DNA of 64,000 nt, taken from contig CALLUS010000025.1 of assembly GCA_938010435.1 (NCBI GenBank), forward strand, positions 1 through 64,000, written 5' to 3'. Both the position numbers and the translations under genes were made by a program. Source of the DNA: an uncultured Rhizobiaceae group bacterium (GTDB taxonomy: Bacteria > Pseudomonadota > Alphaproteobacteria > Rhizobiales > Rhizobiaceae). The notes under the pieces were generated by a model. It did no database searches, was not told the origin of the DNA, and worked only from the letters and a program-made list of their open reading frames with translations. Positions 8,347 through 16,857 of the stretch are shown piece after piece. Numbering within the stretch: position 1 is the stretch's first letter; each line of letters begins with the position of its first letter.

Positions 8347-9356
8347 ATCACTTTCCCTTTCAACAGTCCGGTGGGTTTAACCAGCAGCACGACAACCAAA
8401 ATGATGAATGATACTGCGAATTTATAATCAGTCGACAACAATTGCATCAGGCCATCTGGCGCGTATTCGGTGGGCAGCAAATAGGTGAGAAACTTCTTAT
8501 AAGCATAGGTGACAGTCACTTCAGAGAACGCCACAACGAAACCGCCTAAAATGGCACCGACTGGATGCCCTACTCCACCAACAATCGCTGCCGCGAACAT
8601 GGGCAGTAGCAGTTGGAAATATGTGAAGGGTTTGAAGCTTTTGTCGAGACCGTACAAAACGCCAGCAACCGTGGCCAAGGCTCCAACCAATATCCAAGTT
8701 ACCAACACAACGCGTTGAGGCGAAATGCCTGACAGGAGCGCTAGGTCTTCATTGTCTGAAAACGCGCGCATAGACTTGCCCGTGCGGGTTTTGTTCAAGA
8801 ACCAGAAAAGTGCCGAAACCAAAACAATTGCAATGACAACTGTAAGCAATTGAGAAGACTTAATCGCCAAACCCTCGTTCAGGCCCGTGGCGTTTTTAAA
8901 GGCACGGGCTTTCATAATGAAACGTTCACCATCCATAAAGTTCTGATCATTTGGCCCAATGATAAAACGCACCACGCCGTTCATCACGAACATCACGCCG
9001 ACCGATGCCATCACCATGCGAATGGGTGGTGCTTTGACTTCCCGGTAGTGCTTGTAAACCAGCTTATCCGATAGGATGAGGAACAAGGCGGTCAGCGCAA
9101 TGCCAAAAGGTAGGGCCAGCAATGCGGTGGGCAGTGGCCCGAAACTGATGCCGATGGACTGGAAATACCATGTGATGAGCACAACGGTCATAGTGCCGAA
9201 CGCCATTGTGTCACCGTGGGCGAAATTACCAAACCGCAAAATACCGTAGAGCAATGTAATGCCCAATGCGCCGAGCGCCAATTGCGATCCGTAGGCTAAG
9301 CCCGGAATCAAAACGAAATTAGCAAACAATGTGAGCGCGTTAAGAAAATCGATCAT
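8343..9356 (-). CDS. livH: Branched-chain amino-acid ABC permease LivH
   Basis: The second membrane subunit of the importer, 337 residues with eight or so transmembrane stretches. Family motifs include YGILRFGNFAHGD near residue 40, TRTGKSMRAFSDNEDLALLSGI (the EAA-like coupling loop, near residue 195) and VGGVGHPVGAILGGF near residue 260. Its start overlaps the stop of the small secreted-protein gene by four bases and its end overlaps livM by four bases, showing translational coupling through the operon. Confidence 0.94.
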   Translation of the reverse strand: MIDFLNALTLFANFVLIPGLAYGSQLALGALGITLLYGILRFGNFAHGDTMAFGTMTVVLITWYFQSIGISFGPLPTALLALPFGIALTALFLILSDKLVYKHYREVKAPPIRMVMASVGVMFVMNGVVRFIIGPNDQNFMDGERFIMKARAFKNATGLNEGLAIKSSQLLTVVIAIVLVSALFWFLNKTRTGKSMRAFSDNEDLALLSGISPQRVVLVTWILVGALATVAGVLYGLDKSFKPFTYFQLLLPMFAAAIVGGVGHPVGAILGGFVVAFSEVTVTYAYKKFLTYLLPTEYAPDGLMQLLSTDYKFAVSFIILVVVLLVKPTGLLKGKVI

Positions 9357-9766
9357 GATGGCGTTCTGCAGGTTCCGCGGTAAAAAATGGCCAATTCAGA
9401 TGTTGGCATGTGAATGGAATATCTGGCCATTCCATCTTGAGCGATGGTCAAAGATTGAAAATCACCATTGGAACGAGACAACCAGAAACCCAGCACTTTC
9501 TTGTCTTGTGACGTGAACGAATGAGCCGGCAACGTTTCAGCATCCGTCACGATTTGATGGGTCGGAACTGTGGATACGAGGGCATCACCCAAGATTGATG
9601 GTGCGCCGCCCATCTTTTCCAAGGACAAACTAAAGGTCGTGTCCGCACATGCCTCTGTGCCAATGCATTCTTTGTCAAAAGAACATTGAAATACCTGCTC
9701 AGCTGCCGAAGCAGAAAAAGAGAAAATGAGCGTACCGAGACAGATTAATTTGAATAACGTTTTCAT
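9353..9766 (-). CDS. Small secreted protein inside the liv operon, function unknown
   Basis: A 137-residue protein not recognised from any named family. It has a clear Sec signal (MKTLFKL then a hydrophobic core, cleavage after ASA near residue 21). The mature part has cysteines at about 28, 34, 40 and 133 (FQCSFDKECIGTEAC and GTCRTPS), enough for two disulfides, and looks beta-rich. It overlaps livF by one base and livH by four, so it is an integral operon member. A periplasmic role alongside the importer is inferred from position only. Its low complexity is ordinary and its base composition resembles its neighbours. Confidence 0.8.
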   Translation of the reverse strand: MKTLFKLICLGTLIFSFSASAAEQVFQCSFDKECIGTEACADTTFSLSLEKMGGAPSILGDALVSTVPTHQIVTDAETLPAHSFTSQDKKVLGFWLSRSNGDFQSLTIAQDGMARYSIHMPTSELAIFYRGTCRTPS

Positions 9767-10470
9767 CAGCCCCCCAGAAAACTTTTGCGAACTTCGGGAT
9801 TGTTGAGCAAAGCTTCACCTGTGTCAGTGAAACGGTTTTCACCGGTCACCAGCACATAACCTCTGTCAGCGATATTCAAGGCTTGTCTGGCATTTTGTTC
9901 CACCATCAAAATAGCCATACCCGTTTCGCGAATTTCTAAGATGCGGTCGAACAATTCATCCATCACGATGGGCGAAACACCAGCGGTGGGTTCATCCAGC
10001 ATCAACACAGATGGCTTCGTCATGAGCGCTCGGCCCACAGCAACTTGTTGACGTTGACCGCCCGACAATTCACCCGCCATTTGATTCCGCTTTTCCTTCA
10101 ACACGGGAAACAGGGAATAAATCTCTTCCATGGTGCCGTGAAAATCATCGTGACGCAGGAAGGCTCCCATTTCGAGATTTTCTTCAACACTCATGCCCGG
10201 AAAAACATTTGATGTTTGCGGAACAAAAGCCACGCCCTCTGCAATACGATCTTGCGGGGATAATTTGGTAATGTCTTTGCCATCAAGAAGAACCTTGCCT
10301 TCCCGAATGTTCAACATCCCTAACATGGCTTTCATCGCGGTGGATTTGCCAGCGCCATTTGGGCCAACAATCACAGCTATCTCGCCTTTCTCGACGCCGA
10401 TCGTGCAGCCTTTGAGAATATCAGCGCCGCCATAACCTCCTGTGAGGTTTTCGCCAATCAGGAACATCAA
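9766..10470 (-). CDS. livF: Branched-chain amino-acid ABC ATPase LivF
   Basis: A 234-residue ATP-binding subunit. It has Walker A GPNGAGKS near residue 39, the Q-loop region FVPQTSNVFPGMSVEENL, signature LSGGQRQ near residue 136, Walker B VLMLDEP, and the switch histidine position replaced by Gln in MVEQN, as is normal in LivF. It overlaps livG by four bases and the downstream secreted-protein gene by one base. With LivG it forms the ATPase pair that powers LivH/LivM. Confidence 0.94.
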   Translation of the reverse strand: MMFLIGENLTGGYGGADILKGCTIGVEKGEIAVIVGPNGAGKSTAMKAMLGMLNIREGKVLLDGKDITKLSPQDRIAEGVAFVPQTSNVFPGMSVEENLEMGAFLRHDDFHGTMEEIYSLFPVLKEKRNQMAGELSGGQRQQVAVGRALMTKPSVLMLDEPTAGVSPIVMDELFDRILEIRETGMAILMVEQNARQALNIADRGYVLVTGENRFTDTGEALLNNPEVRKSFLGG

Positions 10471-11255
10471 ACAGCTCCCTGCTTAGGTGTTTTGTTTTTC
10501 AAACCACGGCCAAGATAAGCTTCAATCACTTGTTCGTTGTTGCGCACTTCTTGCGCGGTGCCTTCAGCCAAGACTGTGCCTTCGGCCATAACAACGACGG
10601 GATCACAGAGACGGCTGATAAATTCCATATCATGTTCGATCATGCAGAACGTATATCCGCGCTCTTCGTTGAGCTTCAAAATAGCATCGCCAATTTCGGC
10701 CAACAGGGTTCGGTTTACACCAGCGCCAACTTCATCAAGCAAAACCACTTTCGCATCCACCATCATGGTGCGGCCGAGTTCCAACAGCTTCTTCTGACCA
10801 CCGGAAAGGTTGCCCGCCTTTTCGTTGACCAAATGACCGAGATTGAGAAAATCAATCACGTCATGAGCCTTAGCGCGAATTTCTTCTTCTTCGCGGCGCA
10901 CCTGCCCCCGGCGGAACCAAGCGTTCATCAGGCGCTCACCCTTTTGATCGGCAGGCACCATCATCAGGTTTTCAACAACACTCAATGTGGAGAACTCATG
11001 GGCGATCTGGAATGTGCGCAACAGACCTTTACCGAACAATTCATGGGGTTGCAGGCCCGTAATATCTTCATCATCCAAAAAGATGCGGCCATCAGACGGC
11101 GGGAACAACCCAGCGATGATGTTGAACAGTGTTGTTTTTCCAGCACCATTGGGGCCAATCAAACCTGTGATTGAGCCTTTTCTTACATTTATCCAAGCAC
11201 TGTTGACGGCACGAACACCACCGAACTGTTTGGAAACGCCTTCTACTCTAATCAT
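10467..11255 (-). CDS. livG: Branched-chain amino-acid ABC ATPase LivG
   Basis: First gene of the liv operon, 262 residues. Walker A GPNGAGKT is near residue 34, the LivG-type motif LLRTFQIAHEFSTLSVVENLMM near residue 79, signature LSGGQKK near residue 151, Walker B VVLLDE and switch His in MIEHDM. After Walker B the usual DEPAAG is DEVGAG. No obvious ribosome-binding site precedes the ATG, so the transcript may be leaderless or weakly initiated. The promoter must lie in the 134-base divergent gap toward the plus-strand ABC ATPase. Confidence 0.94.
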   Translation of the reverse strand: MIRVEGVSKQFGGVRAVNSAWINVRKGSITGLIGPNGAGKTTLFNIIAGLFPPSDGRIFLDDEDITGLQPHELFGKGLLRTFQIAHEFSTLSVVENLMMVPADQKGERLMNAWFRRGQVRREEEEIRAKAHDVIDFLNLGHLVNEKAGNLSGGQKKLLELGRTMMVDAKVVLLDEVGAGVNRTLLAEIGDAILKLNEERGYTFCMIEHDMEFISRLCDPVVVMAEGTVLAEGTAQEVRNNEQVIEAYLGRGLKNKTPKQGAV

Positions 11256-11389
11256 GCAAAAACGCTGCTTTTATTCACGAGAAACTTATCAAAACGATTG
11301 TCGCGTGACGTAAACCATGCCAACCAAGACTTCAACAGCAAGGACACACGTTTTACAGCCTGTTGAAAACCCAATTATGTGCGAATTTC

Positions 11390-12139
11390 ATGTCTTCACT
11401 TGTCTCATTTAACAACGTTTCCAAGACATTTGAGAATGGCGTCGAAGCTGTGCGTTCGTTTTCAATGAATATCTCTTCTGGCGAAAAGGTCAGCTTGCTT
11501 GGCCCATCGGGCTGCGGCAAGACAACTGTGTTGCGCATGTTGGCAAGTTTGGAAGTGCCGAGCGCAGGGCAGATTGAGATCGGTTTAGAAAAGAATGCCA
11601 ATATTGGCTTTGTGTTTCAGACCCCAACTTTGTTGCCTTGGAAGACAGTGTTTGAAAACGTTTGGTCACCGCTTCAACTGCAAGGAATTACTAAATCAGA
11701 AGCCAAAGCCGAAATTGAAGATTTGCTGCACAGGATTGGTCTTTTCGCATTTAAAGACGCTTACCCGCGCGAGCTTTCTGGCGGCATGGAAATGCGCGTA
11801 TCCATTGCGCGCTCTTTGGTGATGAAACCCAAACTGCTGTTGATGGACGAGCCGTTTGCGGCGCTCGATGAAATGACCCGCTTCAAACTGAATGACTTGT
11901 TGTTGGAACAGCAACAACTAGAGAAATTTGCATTAATTTTTGTGACCCACAGTGTTTTTGAAAGTGCTTATCTTTGTGATCGGGTGGCCATCATGACCAA
12001 TCGCCCGGGCTCATTGCACTGCGCCGTTGATACCGGCACCAGCCAAGTTCGAAATAACGACTACAGAACGTCTCGTTCCTATATCGACAAATGCCGGGAA
12101 ATCAGCAGGAAACTACACGAAGCTGGTGGACTCTCTTGA
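11390..12139 (+). CDS. Orphan ABC ATPase of the nitrate/sulfonate/taurine type
   Basis: A 249-residue ATPase resembling SsuB/TauB/ThiZ-type importers. Walker A GPSGCGKT is at residues 38-45, the Q-loop is in VFQTPTLLPWKTVFENV, the signature is LSGGM with Met instead of Gln, Walker B is LLLMDEPFAALD and the switch is THSVFE. No permease or binding-protein gene is adjacent, so its partners are elsewhere or lost. A TTG at 11363 would add nine residues; the ATG at 11390 fits the family start better, though neither has a strong ribosome-binding site. It precedes adenine deaminase by 54 bases, which may hint at a purine- or pyrimidine-related substrate. Confidence 0.85.
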   Translation: MSSLVSFNNVSKTFENGVEAVRSFSMNISSGEKVSLLGPSGCGKTTVLRMLASLEVPSAGQIEIGLEKNANIGFVFQTPTLLPWKTVFENVWSPLQLQGITKSEAKAEIEDLLHRIGLFAFKDAYPRELSGGMEMRVSIARSLVMKPKLLLMDEPFAALDEMTRFKLNDLLLEQQQLEKFALIFVTHSVFESAYLCDRVAIMTNRPGSLHCAVDTGTSQVRNNDYRTSRSYIDKCREISRKLHEAGGLS

Positions 12140-12193
12140 ACTTAAACTGAGGTTCGTTCACCCTTGCGCTCATCCAAAAACAAGAGTCGCACC

Positions 12194-13999
12194 ATGACCA
12201 AGCTCCCATTTCTAAAACCTGCCCCTTGGGCTGATATGGCCCCGCAACTCGTGGACGTTGCCACGGGCCGAAAGCCTGCTGATTTGGTTGTTCGGGCCGG
12301 CAAATGGGTCAATGTCTACTCAGGCGAGATTATCCCTGACACTGACATTGCGATTTCAGGAGGTCGTTTCGCCTATTGCGGGCCAGATGCCAGCCACTGC
12401 ATTGGGCCTGATACGACAGTGATTTCTGCCAACGGGAAATATCTCGTGCCAGGATTGTGCGATGCTCACATGCATGTGGAATCGGGCATGGTCACCGTCA
12501 CCGAATTTTGCCGCGCCGTCATTCCCCATGGCACAACATCGATGTTCATAGACCCCCACGAAATTGCCAATGTCCTTGGAATGGACGGCGTGCGGTTGAT
12601 GCATGATGAAGCAATGGCCATGCCGATCAATGTTCATGTGCAAATGCCAAGTTGTGTGCCTTCCGCTCCCGGATTGGAAAATGCTGCCGCATCGCTTGGG
12701 CCGGATGATATTAAAGAAGCTATGACGTGGCCGAACATTATTGGCCTTGGTGAAGTGATGGACTTCCCCGGAGTTGCGGCCAACACGCCTCGCATGACAG
12801 GTGAAGTTGCGGCCACAATGAATGCCAACAAAACTGTTGGCGGTCACTACGCCTCGCCCGTTCTCGACAAAAACTTCCACGGCTACGTGGCGGGTGGGCC
12901 AGCCGATGACCACGAAGGCACACGCAAAGAAGATGCCATGGCCCGTGTGCGCCAGGGTATGCGCGCCATGTTGCGCCTTGGTTCTGCATGGTATGACGTG
13001 GAAGCACAGGTGAAAGCGATCACCGAAGACGGACTGGACCCGCGCAACTTCATTCTTTGCACCGATGACAGCCACTCAGGCACATTGGTGAATGACGGCC
13101 ATATGAACCGCGTTGTTCGCCACGCCATAGACTGCGGTGTGGCACCCGTCACTGCCATTCAAATGGCCACGCTCAACACTGCGCAGCATTTCGGGCTGGA
13201 GCGCGAACTTGGCTCAATTGCGCCCGGCCGATTGGCAGATTTTCTGATTGTTGATGATCTCGAAAAACTGACCATTGATGAAGTCTATGGGCGCGGCGTG
13301 AAGCTCTCGGATACGTCTGGTATGGCGATTGATTTGCCAATTTACGACTATCCCGAAACTACCAAGAATACCGTGAATATGAAGCGCGACTTGCACCCTT
13401 CTGATTTTGCGGTCGCAGCACCAAAGGGCAAAGAGTCTCCAGTTCGTGCGAGAGTCATTGGAGTTGTCGAAAACCAGGCTCCAACAATTGCCCAAGAAAG
13501 AGAGCTTCCTGTTCGGGATGGAAAAGTAGAATTGCTACACGATGTTTGCCACATCGCTTTGGTCGAGCGGCATCGAGCTACGGGCAACGTGGTCAATGCA
13601 TTTGTAGAAGGCTTTGGCTACAATAAGCCCTGTGCAATGGCTTCGACAGTGGCCCATGACAGCCACCACATGATTGTTGTTGGTACATCCAAAAAGGATA
13701 TGGCATTGGCAGCGAACCGCCTGCGCGAAGTGGGTGGTGGTGTTTGTTTTTTTGCTGAAAGCGAAGAGAAAGCGCTGATTGAAATGCCCATCGCGGGTTT
13801 GATGTCAGATGAGAATAGCAAAATTGTAGCGCAAAAGGCCGACAAATTGGTTGCCGCAATGGCAAAATGCGGTTGCACTCTCAACAACGCCTATATGCAA
13901 CATTCATTGCTGGCATTGGTGGTCATTCCAGAACTTCGCATTTCGGACATTGGGTTGGTTGATGTGCGGACTTTTGAGAAAGTGGATTTATTTGTCTGA
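12194..13999 (+). CDS. ade: Adenine deaminase
   Basis: Converts adenine to hypoxanthine and ammonia in purine salvage, a cytoplasmic metal-dependent amidohydrolase. The 601-residue sequence has the metal-binding HMHVES near residue 93, IDPHEIANVLG near 123, ILCTDDSHSG near 290 and the C-terminal adenine-deaminase domain with HNxMxxG-like segments (VAHDSHHMIVVG near 490). Length suits the family. A TTG at 12164 would add ten residues; the ATG at 12194 is preferred. The GNAT gene start overlaps its stop by eight bases. Confidence 0.93.
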   Translation: MTKLPFLKPAPWADMAPQLVDVATGRKPADLVVRAGKWVNVYSGEIIPDTDIAISGGRFAYCGPDASHCIGPDTTVISANGKYLVPGLCDAHMHVESGMVTVTEFCRAVIPHGTTSMFIDPHEIANVLGMDGVRLMHDEAMAMPINVHVQMPSCVPSAPGLENAAASLGPDDIKEAMTWPNIIGLGEVMDFPGVAANTPRMTGEVAATMNANKTVGGHYASPVLDKNFHGYVAGGPADDHEGTRKEDAMARVRQGMRAMLRLGSAWYDVEAQVKAITEDGLDPRNFILCTDDSHSGTLVNDGHMNRVVRHAIDCGVAPVTAIQMATLNTAQHFGLERELGSIAPGRLADFLIVDDLEKLTIDEVYGRGVKLSDTSGMAIDLPIYDYPETTKNTVNMKRDLHPSDFAVAAPKGKESPVRARVIGVVENQAPTIAQERELPVRDGKVELLHDVCHIALVERHRATGNVVNAFVEGFGYNKPCAMASTVAHDSHHMIVVGTSKKDMALAANRLREVGGGVCFFAESEEKALIEMPIAGLMSDENSKIVAQKADKLVAAMAKCGCTLNNAYMQHSLLALVVIPELRISDIGLVDVRTFEKVDLFV

Positions 14000-14468
14000 T
14001 TTTACAATAAGACGGCCACGACCTGACGAGTGCGGGCACATGACCAGGCTTTGCCTCGCTTCGAAACAGTCGCTGGGATATGACGATGCGTTTATGGCGA
14101 TGTGTGTGGATGAACTGTCTGTCACGCCGGACAAGCTTTTAGCCAATGAATTTTGGGCTTATGATGAAGGTGAGACGATGTGGGGCTTCGTCTGCCTTGC
14201 TCACAACGCACCATCATCTGATGCCGAAATCAAATCATTCTTCATTGATGCTACGCGGCGCGGCAGCGGAATTGGCTTGAAACTTTGGGAGAAGATTTTG
14301 CAACGCTGCGCTGCATTGAACATCACAAAATTGCATTTGGATTCAGAGCCGCTTTCAGCAAGTTTTTACGAGAAACTCGGTTTCAAAACCATCGGAGAAG
14401 TTCCCTCAGGCTCTATCCCCAACCGCGTGTTGCCGTTGATGGAGTTGATTTTGGACGAGGCTACCTAA
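13992..14468 (+). CDS. GNAT-family N-acetyltransferase
   Basis: A 158-residue GNAT protein that uses acetyl-CoA to acetylate an unknown amine. The acetyl-CoA loop is RRGSGIGLKLWEKIL near residue 85, and the C-terminal SFYEKLGFKTIGE is typical of the fold. A TTG start at 13992 is chosen because the first beta strand (FTIRRPRPDE) begins there; the first ATG (14040) would remove it. The start overlaps the ade stop by eight bases, and the next gene begins directly after its stop, so all three are probably one transcript. Confidence 0.82.
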   Translation: MSDFTIRRPRPDECGHMTRLCLASKQSLGYDDAFMAMCVDELSVTPDKLLANEFWAYDEGETMWGFVCLAHNAPSSDAEIKSFFIDATRRGSGIGLKLWEKILQRCAALNITKLHLDSEPLSASFYEKLGFKTIGEVPSGSIPNRVLPLMELILDEAT

Positions 14469-15311
14469 TTGGAACTCCACGTTTTTCTTATCGTAATTTG
14501 CGCGGCGGTTTTGCATGCGTCTTGGAATGCTCTGGTGAAATCAACCAACGATAAAGTTGTATCCATGACAGCGGTGACGATTGGCCATGCGCCACTAGCC
14601 CTCATGGTCATTCCATTTGTACCATTTCCGGCGCAAGAAAGTTGGGGGTTTTTGGCTGCCTCAGTGTTGGTTCACACGTGCTATCAATTGAGCCTGATGT
14701 CGGCCTATCGACTGGGGGATTTTACGCAGGTTTACCCGATTGCGCGCGGGTCCGGCCCCGCTCTTGTCACGTTGTATTCCATCTTCGTGCTCGGCATTAC
14801 TTTTGTGTCTTGGCAACTCGCGGCGATCTGCTTGATCGTGGCCGGAATATTTTGTCTGGCTTTGTTAAAGCAAAGCGATGGATTGAGAAATCCGCAAGCG
14901 GTGGGCGCTGCACTTCTCACAGGGTGTTTTATCGCAGGCTATTCATTGCTGGACGGATTGGGCGCACGGGCGGCAGGCACGGCGACTGGCTATGTGGCTT
15001 GGATGACTGCGATTAATGCTGGCGTGTTTGCGGTTCTAATCGGCACGTTCAACCGACCTGCGTTTAAGAGGGTTTTCATCGAAGGCAAACGCACACTGGC
15101 AATTGGCGGCACTGCATCAGTTGCGGCTTATGCCTTTGTCGTTTGGGCCATGACCCAAGCCCCAATTGCCTTAGTAACAGCCTTGCGCGAAACTAGTACA
15201 ATTTTTGCGCTGTTTATCGGTGTGTTTTTCCTCAAAGAACGGCTGACCGCCGGAAAGGTGCTGGCCACCATTTTAACATTGAGCGGTGTATTGTTATTGC
15301 GGTTTGGGTAA
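14469..15311 (+). CDS. EamA/DMT-family permease
   Basis: A 280-residue inner-membrane protein with about ten hydrophobic segments arranged as two EamA repeats. The second repeat ends with ALRETSTIFALFIGVFFLKERLTAGKV, a common DMT motif. It may export or import a small metabolite, with no evidence for which. The start is TTG immediately after the GNAT stop, with no gap, implying translational coupling. It meets the minus-strand MsrA-like gene tail to tail with a 3-base gap. Confidence 0.85.
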   Translation: MELHVFLIVICAAVLHASWNALVKSTNDKVVSMTAVTIGHAPLALMVIPFVPFPAQESWGFLAASVLVHTCYQLSLMSAYRLGDFTQVYPIARGSGPALVTLYSIFVLGITFVSWQLAAICLIVAGIFCLALLKQSDGLRNPQAVGAALLTGCFIAGYSLLDGLGARAAGTATGYVAWMTAINAGVFAVLIGTFNRPAFKRVFIEGKRTLAIGGTASVAAYAFVVWAMTQAPIALVTALRETSTIFALFIGVFFLKERLTAGKVLATILTLSGVLLLRFG

Positions 15312-15314
15312 GGC

Positions 15315-15806
15315 TCAACCCCAAGTGCTTAGTTCTGAAGGAAACTTCTGCAGCAATAATTTCAACTTGGGATCAATATAAGCCTGACAGAACGGTTTTT
15401 CCGGCCCTTTTGCATAGTAGTTTTGGAACCTTTCATCTGAAGCTTTGAACTCAACAAATGGCAGCACATTGGTGACCAGTTTCTTTTCAAAACCTGTTTG
15501 AAACTTTATCAACGCTTTCGCGGCCATTTTTACTTGTTCGCTATCATACGTATAGATTGCGCTTCTATATTTACCACGCATCTTGTGAGCTGATGTGCTG
15601 GCGTGGGTCAATAAATGCACTTCTATCAAAACGTCCAAGGGCAATATTTCCGGATCGAAACCAACGACCACAGCTTCCGAAAAACTGTCATTGGGAGCGG
15701 TGGACGCAATGAATCCTTGATCTACGGTACTTACCGATCGCAGTGATTGGAATACGGCTTCCGTGCACCAATGACACCCGCCGCCAAACCCGATTTTTTT
15801 CAACAC
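15315..15806 (-). CDS. MsrA-like peptide methionine-S-sulfoxide reductase
   Basis: A 163-residue protein matching MsrA, which repairs oxidised methionine. The active-site motif appears as GCHWC with the catalytic Cys at residue 11 (GCFWC is usual). The typical segment KMRGKYRSAIYTYD near residue 95 replaces the more common GTQYRS. FQNYY and the aromatic C-terminus are also family-like. It is shorter and more diverged than housekeeping MsrA, and lacks an obvious resolving C-terminal Cys pair. A paralogous or specialised MsrA is the likely interpretation. Confidence 0.8.
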   Translation of the reverse strand: MLKKIGFGGGCHWCTEAVFQSLRSVSTVDQGFIASTAPNDSFSEAVVVGFDPEILPLDVLIEVHLLTHASTSAHKMRGKYRSAIYTYDSEQVKMAAKALIKFQTGFEKKLVTNVLPFVEFKASDERFQNYYAKGPEKPFCQAYIDPKLKLLLQKFPSELSTWG

Positions 15807-16431
15807 GACCGCATTACTCGTTTTCGATTATCATCAGTCATCATATAGGGTTCCAAAGCACCAAGAAAAGCGCTGCCCCCCCACATGTACGTTTCGTTTT
15901 GAAAACGCGGCTAAGATTGAGATACAAACATCAACGGCTGAGGGGCTGCCGGGTGGAAACTGCGACGTTTTACAGAATTGGTGGATTGATGAGACTGCTT
16001 GGCATGACGGCAATGCTGTGCGTTTTAATTGGGTGGGCGTTTACATGACAATGGCGATTTTTCCGACAATGCGGTGGTGCATGGCAATCATGCTTTGCGT
16101 GATTGCGTGGGAGAAAATGAACGGAAAGATTGTCGAAGGACCGGCTATCCTGAGACTGCCCAAAGAATACTCCCCTTCCCCTTGCATTCCCTGTTAAAAC
16201 GTCTAAACACCGTCTCGCACACGAAGGTCGGGCTTCCGGCTGGTGGCTGAACGGTGGACCTTTCATCTTGAAAGGTAGGTTTGACAAGCAAACCGCCCTC
16301 CCGTGTCTCCGCTCTCGACTCTTCCAAATCGCGCCTTTTCTGTCCATGGGCCCTGCCCTTTAGGATTTCTTCGAAAAGCGTCGGTGAGGCTTTGCGCTGG
16401 AAGCTCAACGTAACATAGGAAAGGTGGCTTA
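15807..16431 (+). other. Gene-poor region ahead of rpsF
   Basis: This 625-base stretch has no convincing gene. It holds two tiny overlapping frames (15989-16048 and 16045-16197, joined by ATGA), the first short and hydrophobic; neither has a good ribosome-binding site or recognisable family. The 3' part (16200-16431) holds consecutive hairpins and probably forms the rpsF leader. Confidence 0.5.
16227..16294 (+). promoter_or_regulatory. Structured leader of rpsF-rpsR
   Basis: Two adjacent perfect hairpins, ACCTTTC/GAAAGGT (16258-16276) and GGTTTG/CAAACC (16278-16294), lie 140-170 bases upstream of rpsF. A GGTC/GACC pair (16227-16260) could close around the CCGG-rich segment before them. Ribosomal-protein operons starting with rpsF are known to carry autoregulatory leaders bound by S6:S18 in many bacteria. 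Whether this is such an element is an inference. Confidence 0.4.
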
Positions 16432-16845
16432 ATGGCCCTTTACGAACACATATTTATGGCGCGCCAGGATGTTTCATCCCAGCAGGTCGATACGCTTGTT
16501 GAGCAATTTAAAGGCGTTTTGGAAGCAAATGATGGTTCCGTTAGCAAGATCGAAAACTGGGGTTTGAAAACGCTTCCCTACCGCGTTAACAAAAACCGCA
16601 AAGCGCATTACGCTTTGATGAACATTGACGCACCTTCAGCAGCCGTTGCTGAAATGGAACGACAAATGCGTATCCACGAAGATGTTCTACGTTACATCAC
16701 AATCAAAGTTGAAGAGCACGAAGAAGGCCCATCCGCCATGCTTCGCAAATCTGACCGCGACGACCGCAAACCACGCGGTGGCGATCGTGGCGACCGCCCT
16801 GCACGTGCACCACGCACAGATGCTCCTGCTCCAACTGCTGAATAA
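16432..16845 (+). CDS. rpsF: 30S ribosomal protein S6
   Basis: A 137-residue S6 protein, which pairs with S18 on the platform of the small subunit. The N-terminus [13 protein letters not shown] and the segment [24 protein letters not shown] (about 42-65) are typical. The C-terminal 40 residues are a charged tail rich in Arg, Asp and Gly, as often seen in alphaproteobacteria. AGGAAAGG stands upstream of the ATG. rpsR follows 12 bases later. Confidence 0.97.
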   Translation: MALYEHIFMARQDVSSQQVDTLVEQFKGVLEANDGSVSKIENWGLKTLPYRVNKNRKAHYALMNIDAPSAAVAEMERQMRIHEDVLRYITIKVEEHEEGPSAMLRKSDRDDRKPRGGDRGDRPARAPRTDAPAPTAE

Positions 16846-16857
16846 GGAAATAGTATT

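Noticed and set aside
12356-13075. Long antisense frame of 239 codons within adenine deaminase
   Set aside because: His-, Cys- and Arg-rich shadow of a strongly supported gene on the other strand. No domain.
15989-16197. Two tiny frames joined by ATGA (19 and 50 codons), the first hydrophobic, upstream of rpsF
   Set aside because: No good ribosome-binding site, no recognisable family, and the second lies in a likely RNA leader. Not enough support for small genes.
16145-16408. Minus-strand open frame of 87 codons across the rpsF leader
   Set aside because: Composition follows the hairpin-rich leader, with no domain and no supporting ribosome-binding site. Probably a frame opened by conserved RNA structure.
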